Shown piece after piece: positions 7,992 through 17,066 of a stretch of DNA of 64,000 nt. The stretch is from assembly GCA_023382935.1 (NCBI GenBank), contig JAHDXL010000006.1:208920-272919 (forward strand), read 5' to 3'. Position 1 is the stretch's first letter. Every line of letters starts with the position of its first letter. Below the pieces are notes generated by a model. It did no database searches, had not been told where the DNA came from, and saw only the letters and a program-made list of their open reading frames with translations. The DNA comes from Phycisphaerales bacterium. Its GTDB lineage: Bacteria > Planctomycetota > Phycisphaerae > Phycisphaerales > UBA1924. The position numbers and the translations under genes are program-made.

Positions 7992-10259
7992 ATGAGTGAG
8001 CACCACGACAAGGCGGAGCAGGCGCACCGATCGAGCTCGCCCGGCGCGCCCGAGCCGTCCGCCGGATCGCCTCCCGGGGAAGACGTGCTCGATGTCATCT
8101 CGCAGGTCGAAGCCCAGTTGGAGGGGCTGAAAAAGATCCAGACTGAGCGCCGCAAGTCGGAGCGCGACCTGCTTGCGCGACAGGCGGCCGTGGCCGAGCG
8201 CGAGGAGCAGTTGCGCGGGCAGTTTGAGCAGTTGGCACGCGACCTCTCGGTGGTGGAAGAGGAGCGCAAGCGCATCGACGATCAGCGCCGACTGATCGAA
8301 CAGGCCGCGGGGCAGGTCGACGAGCGCCGCAAGGAACTCGAACGCCTGGAAAGCGATCTGCAACGGCGTGGCAGCGAAGTGGCCGAGCAGGTCCGGGCGC
8401 TGGAGTCGGCGCGGGCCGAGGCGCTCGAGCGATCGGGCAAGTTGGAATTGCGCGCCCAGCAACTCGAGCAGGCCGAGGCCCGACTGGCCGCCCAAGCCGA
8501 GAGGTTGAGCGGACGGGTCGCCGAACTGGAGAGTGCGGCCCGTGAAGCGACCGAGCACTGGGAGAGCGAAGCCCAACGTGCCGAAGATGCCGAGCGGGCG
8601 CGTGCGCAGGCCGAGTCGGTTGTCGCCGAGTTGCGAGTTGAGTTGCAGCGGGTGCAGGCCGAAGCCAGGCAACTGGGTGAAGGCATGCAGGCGCGCGACG
8701 CGGAGGTGAGCGCGCTGGAAACTCGGGCCGAGGAACTGGCGCGGCAGACTCAGTCACTGCGTGAGTTGCTTGAACAACGCGAGCAGATGCTGGCCACAGC
8801 CGAGCAGCAGCGGAACGAACTGGAGCAACAGGCCGCCGAGCGGATCGGCGCCCTGGCCGAGAAGTTGGCCCAGATCGAGGCGAGCACCGGACAGGCTGAG
8901 TCGGCCGCCGAAGCACAGCGGGCCCGCGTTGCCGAGTTGGAGGCGCAGTCGGCGGCCCTGCGCGCCCGGATCGAGCAGATGGACCTGGCCGGTTCGCGCG
9001 AGGACGACTCGACGCGCCAGCAGTTGGCCGCGCTGCTGGCCAAAGTTGAGGAGCAGGAGCGCGAGATTTCCGGCCGCGACCAGGTGATCGCGGACCTGAA
9101 CGCCAGACTGAAGGTGGCGGCCGAGAAGTTGCAGGAGTTTGCCCACCGGCTCGAAAGTCGCGAAGCCGAGGATCCTCGAGCGACCGAGGCGCTGCAGAAG
9201 GCCCTGGCGCTCAACGATCAGATGCAGGCCAGGGTGCGTGAGCAACAGGCCAGTCTTGCTCGACTGGAGAAGGAGAATCGTGCACTGCGTGAGCAGAGCA
9301 CGCGGGCAGCGCGCCCCGTCGCGCCCCCGGGCGAGCGCGACGAGTTCATCGAGCGACGTCGGCAGAGGCTCACGCGGCTGCGCGTGGCGCTGCGCGAGCA
9401 GACGCGAAAGGTGCGGCGGGCCAACGCGCTGCTCCAGGAGCGGTTTGACCAGTGCGAGCGCCTGCTCAGTCGGCGTGCGGAACTGGCGGCCGCACATCAG
9501 GCCATCCAGCAGCAACGCGAGCGCGCCGGGCGGGCGCAGGCTCGTACGGCGACGGCCGGCGTCATGCTGGCCTTCACGGCTACGCTGGCGGTACTGCTCG
9601 GGCTCAGTTGGGTGCTGGCCGAGAAGATCCACCCGGGGCAGTATGCGGCCTCGGCGGCGCTGGAAGCCGGAACGACCGACCGCGCGCTCAACGAGCAGGA
9701 ACTGGCCGAGTGGCAGAACTACCACGAACAGTTGATCGAAGATCCGCGCTTCCTGGAGACCGTCGCCGATCTTCTCAAGCGGCGCGGGATCACGGCGCTG
9801 GCCACTCCCGGTGAACTGAGCGCGCACTTTGACGCGGCGTTGACCATGGAGTCGCCCGGTGACGGACGACTGAACCTGGAACTGCGCGGGCAGGGCGCGA
9901 CGCGCACCGAGCGCGTGCTTGACACGCTGGTGGTGGCGATGGCGCGGGCCGGCAACCGCACCCGCGGACGCCGCATGGACGGCGCCACCACCGTGGTGGT
10001 CGAGCCGCCCGCGGCCCGGGCCGAGGCGATCGACCAGGCCCGCTTGACCTATGCCGGCATCATCTTCGGCGGTGGGTTCCTTCTCACGTCAGGCTTGGGA
10101 CTGGTGGTGTGGAAGCGGATGGCGGCTGCCAAGAGTCAGTTTGAGCACGATCAGCAACTCGAAGCCCTGCTCGCCGAGGCGCGGTGGACCGATCCACGCA
10201 TCAATCTGGACGGGGCCGGCGCAACGAGTGATTCCGGCAACGAAAGCGGCCAGCGCTGA
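7992..10259 (+). CDS. Long coiled-coil protein with two C-terminal membrane segments
   Basis: A 755-residue protein. Residues about 40-500 are almost unbroken Glu/Gln/Arg/Ala/Leu-rich coiled coil (ERKRIDDQRRLIEQAAGQV and similar). Two hydrophobic segments follow: AGVMLAFTATLAVLLGLSWVL (about 522-542) and YAGIIFGGGFLLTSGLGLVVW (about 687-707), with a ~145-residue loop between them. This hairpin topology resembles polysaccharide co-polymerases (Wzz type), but the very long N-terminal coil is unlike them. The start is taken at MSEHHDK; its ribosome binding site is weak and the upstream frame is Pro/Arg-rich and not protein-like. Function unknown; a structural or organising role at the inner membrane is inference. 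Confidence 0.8.
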   Translation: MSEHHDKAEQAHRSSSPGAPEPSAGSPPGEDVLDVISQVEAQLEGLKKIQTERRKSERDLLARQAAVAEREEQLRGQFEQLARDLSVVEEERKRIDDQRRLIEQAAGQVDERRKELERLESDLQRRGSEVAEQVRALESARAEALERSGKLELRAQQLEQAEARLAAQAERLSGRVAELESAAREATEHWESEAQRAEDAERARAQAESVVAELRVELQRVQAEARQLGEGMQARDAEVSALETRAEELARQTQSLRELLEQREQMLATAEQQRNELEQQAAERIGALAEKLAQIEASTGQAESAAEAQRARVAELEAQSAALRARIEQMDLAGSREDDSTRQQLAALLAKVEEQEREISGRDQVIADLNARLKVAAEKLQEFAHRLESREAEDPRATEALQKALALNDQMQARVREQQASLARLEKENRALREQSTRAARPVAPPGERDEFIERRRQRLTRLRVALREQTRKVRRANALLQERFDQCERLLSRRAELAAAHQAIQQQRERAGRAQARTATAGVMLAFTATLAVLLGLSWVLAEKIHPGQYAASAALEAGTTDRALNEQELAEWQNYHEQLIEDPRFLETVADLLKRRGITALATPGELSAHFDAALTMESPGDGRLNLELRGQGATRTERVLDTLVVAMARAGNRTRGRRMDGATTVVVEPPAARAEAIDQARLTYAGIIFGGGFLLTSGLGLVVWKRMAAAKSQFEHDQQLEALLAEARWTDPRINLDGAGATSDSGNESGQR

Positions 10260-10294
10260 GGCTCGCCGGGATTTCCGGTGTGTGCATCGGGCGG

Positions 10295-11098
10295 TCAGCC
10301 CAACTTATGGGCGATCATGACCATCTCGCCCAGCGCGCCGGCGCCACTGTCGACGAAGATGGCCAGACGAGTGCCCTTCTCGACCGGGGTTTCCAGATCG
10401 AAACTGACGAACCGTCCACCCGACTCGAAGCGCTGGAGGGTGCGGACGAAGCGGTTGTTCTCGTCGACTTCGCACAACTGGAAGTTGGCCGGGCGTCCGC
10501 CGACGGTCAGCCCCTGGCAGATGAAGCGGGACTTCTTCCAGTCGGGGTCGGAGAGCAGGACAGCCTGCGCGATAAAGCCTGGCCGCGCCACCGCGGGCTG
10601 GAAGATGGTGCGCTGGGTAGACTCGTTGAAGAGCGTGTCGGCCAGGTAGCGGGTGCCGACCACGTTGAAGTAGTCGGAAACGATGACCTGATCGCCGAGT
10701 TGCTGGTTCTTCTGCTGGAGTTGGTTCGCCACGACGCCCAAGACGACCACCGCGACTGAAAGACCGATGGCCGCTGCCCGCCACAGCGGGCTGACGCGGC
10801 GGACCCTGGCGACCTTGGGCACCACGCGGCCCGGATGATGCACCACGGCACGCGCGCCGCCGGCAACTTCGGCTGCCGCCGCGGCGGAAACGGCCGCGAT
10901 GACGCGATCGCGCAGATCGGCTGAAGGCTCAGCGTCGACCTGGACCAGATCGGCGATGCGGGCTTGTTCAGCGCGAACCTGGGCGCGGATCGAGGCGGGC
11001 GCCTCGCGGAAAGCGCGCTCGAACTCGGCCTGGTCCTCAGGCTCGAGCATTCCAAGCGCGTCCAGCGCTGCAAGTTCGATCAGGTCACGCGTGCTCAT
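10295..11098 (-). CDS. Anti-sigma factor, RskA-like
   Basis: A 267-residue protein encoded directly after the sigma factor with a TGATG stop/start overlap at 11100-11096, so the two are co-translated. The N-terminus (STRDLIELAALDALGMLEPED) looks like the cytoplasmic anti-sigma domain of the RskA group; a single membrane segment lies at about 105-127 (LWRAAAIGLSVAVVVLGVV); the remaining ~140 residues would face the periplasm and resemble the RskA sensor domain. It should hold the neighbouring ECF sigma factor inactive until an envelope signal arrives. The signal is not known. Confidence 0.85.
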   Translation of the reverse strand: MSTRDLIELAALDALGMLEPEDQAEFERAFREAPASIRAQVRAEQARIADLVQVDAEPSADLRDRVIAAVSAAAAAEVAGGARAVVHHPGRVVPKVARVRRVSPLWRAAAIGLSVAVVVLGVVANQLQQKNQQLGDQVIVSDYFNVVGTRYLADTLFNESTQRTIFQPAVARPGFIAQAVLLSDPDWKKSRFICQGLTVGGRPANFQLCEVDENNRFVRTLQRFESGGRFVSFDLETPVEKGTRLAIFVDSGAGALGEMVMIAHKLG

Positions 11099-11769
11099 CA
11101 CACAGTTTCCTCACCCGTCCGTTCGCGGAGCCGCACCAGTGCCCGGGACAACGCCGACTTGATCGTGCCCAGGGGGGTGTCCAACTCCTCACCGATCTGA
11201 CGCAGAGTCTGTCCTCCAAGATACGCCCGGGTGACGACGGTCTTCTGCAACTCGGGCAATGCGTCGATCCTCTTCATCAGCGCTTCGAACCGCTCGTCGC
11301 GCTCCACTCGGGATGCCTCGGGACCACTTGACGCAGAGCGCCATGGCTGCGCGTCGTCGAGACTCGAGGTCTTGACCCTCGCCTTGTTTCGCCGGAGTTT
11401 GTCGACCAGGTGCCGTCGGGCGATGAGCATCACCCAAGTGACCAGTGCGGCACGCTCCGGATCATAACGACCTGCTGTCTTCCACAGTCTGACGAAAATC
11501 TCCTGAACCGCGTCTTCCGCCTCTCCCTTGCTCGGAAGCGACTGGTACGCCATCCGAAACACAAGGGAACCGAACCGATCGTACAACTCGCCGACGGCCT
11601 GCTCTTCGCCAGCCGCCACTCGGGTCATCAGGTCCAGATCCACCGCCTCCTGTTGGGCGTCGTGGGTGGCCCGGGTGCGCCGGGAAACTTCACCGAAATC
11701 GTCTGCATCCCCGCCGCCCCCATGCGGCAGTTTGCCCGAGCCCTGACCTTCCGGAACCCGTTCCGACAT
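11098..11769 (-). CDS. ECF-type RNA polymerase sigma factor
   Basis: A 223-residue sigma-70 family protein with only regions 2 and 4. Region 2 is seen in LYDRFGSLVFRMAYQSL and AEDAVQEIFVRLWK; region 4 in LPELQKTVVTRAYLGGQTLRQIGEEL followed by a helix-turn-helix (TPLGTIKSALSRALVRL). The ~40 residues before region 2 are hydrophilic and may be extra; the ATG at 11769 has a weak ribosome binding site, so a later start is possible. It is coupled to the RskA-like anti-sigma gene downstream and probably controls its own operon, as is usual for such pairs. Confidence 0.92.
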   Translation of the reverse strand: MSERVPEGQGSGKLPHGGGGDADDFGEVSRRTRATHDAQQEAVDLDLMTRVAAGEEQAVGELYDRFGSLVFRMAYQSLPSKGEAEDAVQEIFVRLWKTAGRYDPERAALVTWVMLIARRHLVDKLRRNKARVKTSSLDDAQPWRSASSGPEASRVERDERFEALMKRIDALPELQKTVVTRAYLGGQTLRQIGEELDTPLGTIKSALSRALVRLRERTGEETV

Positions 11770-12078
11770 GAACTTGTCACCGGGGCTGACCGCTCCGGCG
11801 GGCGCTGAAAGAACCGCTCAGCAACCGCCTGTCCATACGCACCACCCCGGGGGCCGGATCCATCCGAAGACCCGTTGGTTCAGCGATCCCCGCAGAGTGT
11901 CCCCCAGTATGACAGAAGGGGACGCCCCCCGCAATGTTCAAGCATGGTGTGGACCACCTGTTCGGGCAGGCGCAAGATTGAGCGTCCTATAACACTGAGG
12001 TTTTTGCCTCCATGCTCAGTCTAGGGGGTTGCCGGACGTAGCCGAAGTTGGTAGTCTGAGCAACTGGGACCGTTCCCG
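11770..12078. other. Divergent intergenic region, sigma factor / prepilin-like gene
   Basis: About 309 bases with no gene recognised. It should hold the promoter of the sigma/anti-sigma operon and that of the rightward prepilin-like gene. A small stem (ACTGAG 11994-11999 with CTCAGT 12015-12020) surrounds TTTTTG; it is too weak to call a terminator. No clear -35/-10 pair was found. Confidence 0.45.
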
Positions 12079-12834
12079 ATGGGGCGGCGACCTCCAGCGG
12101 AGTCTCGTGTGGGACATCGGGGTCAATATCGGAGGCTCAGACCGGGCCGCGCGTTCACGCTACTGGACGTGCTGGTGTCCATCGCGGTGATCGCGCTCCT
12201 AATCGCCATTCTCTCGCCCACCCTGTCCAAGGTGCAGGAGACGTCGCGCCGCGTGGTGTGCGCGTCGAATCTGCGGCAGGCGGGTCTGGCGCTGCAGATG
12301 TATGCGGATGACTGGCGTGGGCTCCTGCCGCCCAGCGCGTTCCTGCGTGGCGAGGACGGCGAAAATGCCGAAATGATGACGCTGCGTCTTCCCCCCGATG
12401 TGAGGTGGAGAGTCACTCGCGAAGGGTGGGACGGGCTGGGTCTGCTGTACCGGGCTGAATACCTCCCCGCGGCGGGGGTGTACTACTGCCCGTCCCACCA
12501 CGGCGATCACCCGTATGAGGCCTACGAGTCACAGTGGCGGGGCGCGTCCGGTGAAATCGTTGGGAACTACCACTTCCGCGGCGAAGACGCCGACGGGCGG
12601 CGTGCGCTGTACGCCATTCACCCCGAGGCGGCGATTACCGCCGACGGCATGCGCACGCAGGACGACTACAACCATGACACGGGCATCAACGTGCTTCGCG
12701 CGGGCTTGCACGTGGCTTGGATGGACGACAGCAACCAAGTGCTGCGCAGCATGCTTGCCTTGGGTGACGACGACCACCCCGACGATCACTCCCTCGACGA
12801 TGCTTGGGACTTCCTTGATCGTGGGCGCCGGTGA
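12079..12834 (+). CDS. Prepilin-type N-terminal cleavage/methylation domain protein
   Basis: A 251-residue protein with a class III signal: basic leader, then GRAFTLLDVLVSIAVIALLIAIL. This is the prepilin/pseudopilin motif, though the residue after the usual Gly-Phe-Thr-Leu-x is Asp in place of Glu. The rest (VCASNLRQAGLALQMYADD and, near the C-terminus, GLHVAWMDD) matches the large planctomycete family of type II secretion G-like proteins. A prepilin peptidase would remove the leader and the helix would anchor it in the membrane. The start is uncertain: ATG 12079 has no clear ribosome binding site, and GTG 12109 is an alternative. Confidence 0.8.
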   Translation: MGRRPPAESRVGHRGQYRRLRPGRAFTLLDVLVSIAVIALLIAILSPTLSKVQETSRRVVCASNLRQAGLALQMYADDWRGLLPPSAFLRGEDGENAEMMTLRLPPDVRWRVTREGWDGLGLLYRAEYLPAAGVYYCPSHHGDHPYEAYESQWRGASGEIVGNYHFRGEDADGRRALYAIHPEAAITADGMRTQDDYNHDTGINVLRAGLHVAWMDDSNQVLRSMLALGDDDHPDDHSLDDAWDFLDRGRR

Positions 12835-12864
12835 TCTCCTCCGCGCGGCGCGCTAAAGTCGCGC

Positions 12865-13962
12865 ATGCCCATCAAGATGCGGACCTTGGCAAGTGTGGCA
12901 GTATGGTGCGCTCTGACGTGCGTGGCCTCGGCACAGATGAGCGCCGACCGGCTCTATAACGGCTTTGGCAGGAGCGTTCCAGCCACAGTCTCTGCGCCTG
13001 AGGGCGCCTCCGGTGAACTGGTGGTGCGCCTGTACGGACAGACGGATGCAGGTGCCTGGGTGTCCGAGCACACGGCGGCGGCCGTGGCGGGCAGGATCGA
13101 CTTGGCGACCATGTTCCCGGTACTGTGGACGGGCGAGCGTCCGCGCATCCGATACGCCCAACTGTTCGTGGGTGAGACGCCTGTGGGCGCGCCGGTAGTG
13201 TTGCAGCCGATGCTGACGCCCGAGCGGGCCGAACTCATTATCGCTCGGACGGTGACCGATCCGACCACCGGGCAGACGGTCTCGGTGCCGCAACTGACCA
13301 ACGACCCTGCGCAGGGGCGTGTGATGTTCGAGAGCGAGCAGATCGCAATGCTGCGGGCGGCCGGTCGCGCCGTTCCCGACCGCAGCGTGACCTTCAGCGG
13401 GATCAGGGCGTATGTCGAGCAGCACGTGGTGCTCGACACGACGCTGGGAGAGATCGAGTTGAAGATGCGTCCGGATGCGGCGCCAAACACGGCATTCAAC
13501 TTCATGCACCTGGTCGGGGGCGGGTTCTACACCGACATCATCTTCCATCGCATCGTGCCTCGGGCGCGCGACGGGTCGCCGTTCGTGATCCAGGTCGGGG
13601 ATCCGACGGGCGGCGGGGAAGGGGGGCCCGGTTACGCGATCGACTTGGAGAAATCGAATCTGCCGCACGGGTTTGGCGTGATTTCCATGGCGCGGTCGAG
13701 CGACCCGGACTCGAACGGCTCCCAGGTGTTCATCTGCCTCAGCCGCGCGGGCACGGCGCGGCTCGACGGGTTGTATACCACCTTCGGCCAGACGGTGCGT
13801 GGGGGCGACGTGATTCAGGCGATCGCCGCCACGCCGGTGAACGAGCAGGGTCGGGCGGCTGACCCGCCCGTGCTGCGTTCGGCGCGCCTGGTGCCGGCGC
13901 CGCCCTTCGGGACGGGGCCCCAGCCCCTGGGCGAGCCGATGGCCGCTCCCGCGGAGCGATGA
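12865..13962 (+). CDS. Exported cyclophilin-type peptidyl-prolyl isomerase
   Basis: A 365-residue protein with a signal peptide (MRTLASVAVWCALTCVASAQ). Residues about 30-185 are of unknown type; residues about 188-350 are a cyclophilin domain (GEIELKMRPDAAPNTAFNFMHLV, DIIFHRIVP, FVIQVGDPTGGGEGGPGY, GVISMARSSDPDSNGSQVFICL). It should catalyse cis-trans isomerisation of prolyl bonds and help folding outside the cytoplasm. The catalytic-type Arg in FHRIV is present. The ATG at 12865 or the one at 12877 could be used. Its last four bases overlap the next gene (ATGA). Confidence 0.9.
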   Translation: MPIKMRTLASVAVWCALTCVASAQMSADRLYNGFGRSVPATVSAPEGASGELVVRLYGQTDAGAWVSEHTAAAVAGRIDLATMFPVLWTGERPRIRYAQLFVGETPVGAPVVLQPMLTPERAELIIARTVTDPTTGQTVSVPQLTNDPAQGRVMFESEQIAMLRAAGRAVPDRSVTFSGIRAYVEQHVVLDTTLGEIELKMRPDAAPNTAFNFMHLVGGGFYTDIIFHRIVPRARDGSPFVIQVGDPTGGGEGGPGYAIDLEKSNLPHGFGVISMARSSDPDSNGSQVFICLSRAGTARLDGLYTTFGQTVRGGDVIQAIAATPVNEQGRAADPPVLRSARLVPAPPFGTGPQPLGEPMAAPAER

Positions 13963-14576
13963 ACATGATCGATTCACTTGCGAACCTGTCTCTGGCCACG
14001 CTGCTGGAGCGCCTGGCTTCGAAAGAGCCAGTGCCCGGCGGCGGGGCGGTGGCGCCCTTGATTGGCGCGTTCTCGGCCGGATTGGCGCAGATGGTGGTGG
14101 CGTATTCGATCGGGAAGAAGTCGCTGGCCGAGCACGAGGAAGAACTGCGCGAAGCGAGCGTGCGTCTGGAGCGGGCGCGAGTGGCGCTGCTGGATCTGGC
14201 CGACGCCGACGCGGGGGCGTATGCGGTGCTGAATGCGGCCTTCAAAATGGACAAGGCGGACGAACAGCGGGGGGAGAAGATTGCGGCCGGGGCGCGGGCG
14301 GCCGTCATTCCGCCGCAGGCGACCATGGCCATGGGCGTGGATCTGCTGCGCCTGTACGAGCGGCTGGGGGCAATCACGAACAAGCAGTTGGCGAGCGACT
14401 TGCGCATCGCGGCGATCCTCGGCGAGGCGTGCGCGCGTGCGTCGGCAGAGAACATCCTCGTGAACCTGCCGATGCTGGGTGATGCCAAGCGAGCGGCCGA
14501 ACTGCGCGGGGAGTGCGAGCGGTCGGTGGGGGAAGCCCACGCACGTTGCCGAGCCGTGGTGCATGCACTGTCGTGA
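13959..14576 (+). CDS. Cyclodeaminase/cyclohydrolase family protein
   Basis: A 205-residue, mostly helical protein with the family signature EPVPGGGAVAPLIGAFSAGL near the N-terminus and PPQATMAMGVDLL in the middle. This is the formiminotetrahydrofolate cyclodeaminase (FTCD C-terminal) / methenyl-THF cyclohydrolase family, involved in one-carbon folate metabolism. The exact reaction here is not certain. The start overlaps the stop of the cyclophilin gene by ATGA, so translation is coupled. Confidence 0.87.
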   Translation: MNMIDSLANLSLATLLERLASKEPVPGGGAVAPLIGAFSAGLAQMVVAYSIGKKSLAEHEEELREASVRLERARVALLDLADADAGAYAVLNAAFKMDKADEQRGEKIAAGARAAVIPPQATMAMGVDLLRLYERLGAITNKQLASDLRIAAILGEACARASAENILVNLPMLGDAKRAAELRGECERSVGEAHARCRAVVHALS

Positions 14577-14671
14577 CGAGGAGCCCGTGACTCGCTGCCG
14601 AGGCATGTGACGGTGACGAACGTGTCACAACTCACAGAGTCGCAGCACGCGGCGACGCTGGCAGTGCCTGA

Positions 14672-15409
14672 TTACGCGCCGGCCCGTGTCACCATCAGCA
14701 TCTCGCTGAACGGCGTGATGCTGCGCCCGCGACCGACTTTGGCCAGGTCAATGAACGCCTGGTAGGTCTCCCAGCGTTCGCGCAGTTCGACATCGGCGGC
14801 GATGAACTCGAACTCGCGCAGGGCCCACGGGTCAATAAAGGTGCCGATTTCGGCGAGGATCTCCAGCCCCGCCTGGCGTGCAAAGCGCCGTTGCGTGTCT
14901 AGCGTGCGCACGCAGGAGTTGGGTCCGAACCACTCCTGTCGCCCGGCGTTGTAGTAATAGTCGGCATTGAGCACGGAGTAGATGAGCAGCCCACCCGGCG
15001 CCAGCGTCGCAGCGATGTGGCGCAGGAAGTCAATGGTGTGGTCGTCTTCGAGGATGTGCACGACAACGCCGTTGGCGGCGCAGAGGGCATTGCAGGGGAA
15101 GTAGCGTGCCAAGTCAGAGGCAAAGCCGAGATGCGCCTCGTCCATCACGGCCCGGGCCTGGTCGATCACGTCCGGGTTGGGGTCGATGCCGACGACGCGC
15201 TGAAAGCCGAGCGAGCGCCAGTTGTCGGCCCAGGAGCCGTAGGCGCACCCGACATCGACGATCTGCCCGCGCGGCGGGTCGAAGCGTTGGATGGCCATGG
15301 TCCACGCATCGAGGCGGCAAGTGTTGATGAAGCGGCCATAGATGCCAGAGTCGCGATAGGTCTTGCTGACCTTGCCGAGGTTTCGCACGAAGGAGGGCTG
15401 GTCGGACAT
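14672..15409 (-). CDS. Class I SAM-dependent methyltransferase
   Basis: A 245-residue protein with a Rossmann-type SAM-binding motif I (IVDVGCAYGSWADNW) followed by VVGIDPNPDVIDQAR. The motif region AANGVVVHILEDDHTIDFL and LAPGGLLIYSVLNADYYYN fit the methyltransferase core. The substrate is unknown. Its ATG (15409-15407) lies in the same CATG as the proposed start of the rightward neighbour. Confidence 0.85.
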   Translation of the reverse strand: MSDQPSFVRNLGKVSKTYRDSGIYGRFINTCRLDAWTMAIQRFDPPRGQIVDVGCAYGSWADNWRSLGFQRVVGIDPNPDVIDQARAVMDEAHLGFASDLARYFPCNALCAANGVVVHILEDDHTIDFLRHIAATLAPGGLLIYSVLNADYYYNAGRQEWFGPNSCVRTLDTQRRFARQAGLEILAEIGTFIDPWALREFEFIAADVELRERWETYQAFIDLAKVGRGRSITPFSEMLMVTRAGA

Positions 15410-15920
15410 GACGGGTTCTCAGGCACCTACGCTCCGAGCGATGCACCGGGTGCCCGCATGGTACGAACGCAGTGATCCGACAAGCGAGGGCGGCGGGCAC
15501 GGGTTGCGGTTTTCGTGCACCTCGTGCGGGAACTGCTGCTCGGGCGGACCGGGGTACGTGCGATTCTCGCCCGAGGAAGGCCGCGCCATGGCCGCGCATA
15601 TGGGGATTTCCGAGGATGAGTTTGCGGCCGGATACACGCGGGAGGCAGGGGCGGGGCTTTCGCTGACCGAGCGACTGGGTCCGCGCGGGTATGACTGCGT
15701 GTTTCTGGATCGTCAGAGCGTGCCGGGAAAGGCGATCTGCGCGGTGTACGAGGCCAGACCATTGCAGTGTCGCACCTGGCCGTTCTGGCCGGAGAATCTG
15801 CGCAGCCGCGAGCACTGGGAGCGGGCCGCCCGCTCGTGCCCCGGCATGAACACCGGGCAGCGGCATGAGCCGGACTTCATCCGCCTGACGGTGGAGCGGA
15901 TGTTGGAATGGGAAGGATGA
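15408..15920 (+). CDS. YkgJ-family cysteine cluster protein
   Basis: A 170-residue protein with a CTSCGNCCSGGPGYV cluster near the N-terminus and ICAVYEARPLQCRTWPF further on, the typical eight-Cys pattern of the YkgJ/Fe-S (or zinc) cluster family. Function in the family is mostly unknown. The start is put at ATG 15408 because AAGGAGGG (15390-15397) precedes it; ATG 15441 is an alternative with a weaker site. If 15408 is right, it overlaps the start codon of the divergent methyltransferase. Confidence 0.82.
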   Translation: MTGSQAPTLRAMHRVPAWYERSDPTSEGGGHGLRFSCTSCGNCCSGGPGYVRFSPEEGRAMAAHMGISEDEFAAGYTREAGAGLSLTERLGPRGYDCVFLDRQSVPGKAICAVYEARPLQCRTWPFWPENLRSREHWERAARSCPGMNTGQRHEPDFIRLTVERMLEWEG

Positions 15921-16010
15921 GCCAAACGGCGCCACGTGGGTGTACAATCCCGACCATTCGAGCGAAACACCATTCAGCCCCTGAACAAGGGGGTATTTTG
16001 GAGAGAGGGC

Positions 16011-17066
16011 ATGAAGTCAACCCCGAGCGTCGCCGTGTTGGGATGCGGAGGCTGGGGCCGAAACATCGTGCGAACGCTGGGGAAGATCGGTGCACTCTCG
16101 GCGGTGGTGGATCCGTCAGAGGCGGGCCGGGCGGCTGCGGCGCAGTTGGCGCCGTCGTCTCGGGTCTGTGACGATCCGCAGGCGGTATGGAACGACCGGT
16201 CGATCGACGCGGTGATGATCGCGACTCCGGCCGAGACGCACTACGAGCAGGCGTGCCGGGCGATTGAGGCGGGCAAGGACGTTTTCGTCGAAAAGCCGCT
16301 GACCATTGACGTGGGGCAGTCGCGCGACCTGGTGCGCCGTGCGACGGCGGCCGGGCGGATCCTGATGGTCGGGCACCTGCTGGAGTATCACCCGGCGATC
16401 CTGAAGTTGAAAGCACTGATCGACGCGGGCGAACTGGGCAAGATCCGCTACGTGATCTCGAACCGGCTCAACCTGGGCAAGATCCGCACGGAGGAGAACG
16501 CGCTGTGGTCGTTCGCGCCGCATGACATCGCGGTGATCCTGCGGCTGGTGGGGTCGAGTCCGATCGAGGTGGTGGCCACCGGCGGGAGTTACGTCAGCGC
16601 GAACATCGCCGACGTGACGGTGACGCAGTTGCTGTTCGCCGATGGGGTGCGCAGCCATGTGTTTGTGTCATGGCTGCACCCGTTCAAGGAGCAGAAACTG
16701 GTGGTGGTTGGCTCGAAGAAGATGGCCAGTTTCGACGACGTGGCCAAGAAACTGGTGCTGTACGACCAGCGGGTGGACTGGCAGCAGGGCCAGCCGGTGC
16801 CGGTCAGGGGCGAGGGCATCGAAGTCGAATACGGCTCAACCGAGCCGCTGATGGCCGAGTGCGAGCACTTCCTGATGTGCGTGCGGACGCGGTCGACGCC
16901 ACGGACGGACGGGCTGAGCGGGGTGCGGGTGTTGCAGATCCTGCACGGGGCGCAGCAGTCGCTGATGCGCAACGGGCAGCCGACGGCGATCCGCCTGGAC
17001 GAGCCGGGCCTGTTCGAGCCGTACATGATGGAAGTCAAGAGTACAGGAGTAGTTCATGCCCGTTGA
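16011..17066 (+). CDS. wbpB: Gfo/Idh/MocA-family oxidoreductase, WbpB/WlbA-like
   Basis: A 351-residue NAD-dependent sugar dehydrogenase. The N-terminal Rossmann motif is VAVLGCGGWGRNIVRTLG; the EKP motif (DVFVEKPLTI) and GHLLEYHPAI are as in WbpB/WlbA, which oxidise C3 of UDP-GlcNAc uronic acid in the pathway to UDP-GlcNAc(3NAc)A. The start at ATG 16011 follows GAGAGAGG. It overlaps the acyltransferase gene by 11 bases. The symbol rests on the presence of WbpD-, WbpE- and WbpA-like genes nearby; the substrate has not been shown. Confidence 0.82.
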   Translation: MKSTPSVAVLGCGGWGRNIVRTLGKIGALSAVVDPSEAGRAAAAQLAPSSRVCDDPQAVWNDRSIDAVMIATPAETHYEQACRAIEAGKDVFVEKPLTIDVGQSRDLVRRATAAGRILMVGHLLEYHPAILKLKALIDAGELGKIRYVISNRLNLGKIRTEENALWSFAPHDIAVILRLVGSSPIEVVATGGSYVSANIADVTVTQLLFADGVRSHVFVSWLHPFKEQKLVVVGSKKMASFDDVAKKLVLYDQRVDWQQGQPVPVRGEGIEVEYGSTEPLMAECEHFLMCVRTRSTPRTDGLSGVRVLQILHGAQQSLMRNGQPTAIRLDEPGLFEPYMMEVKSTGVVHAR

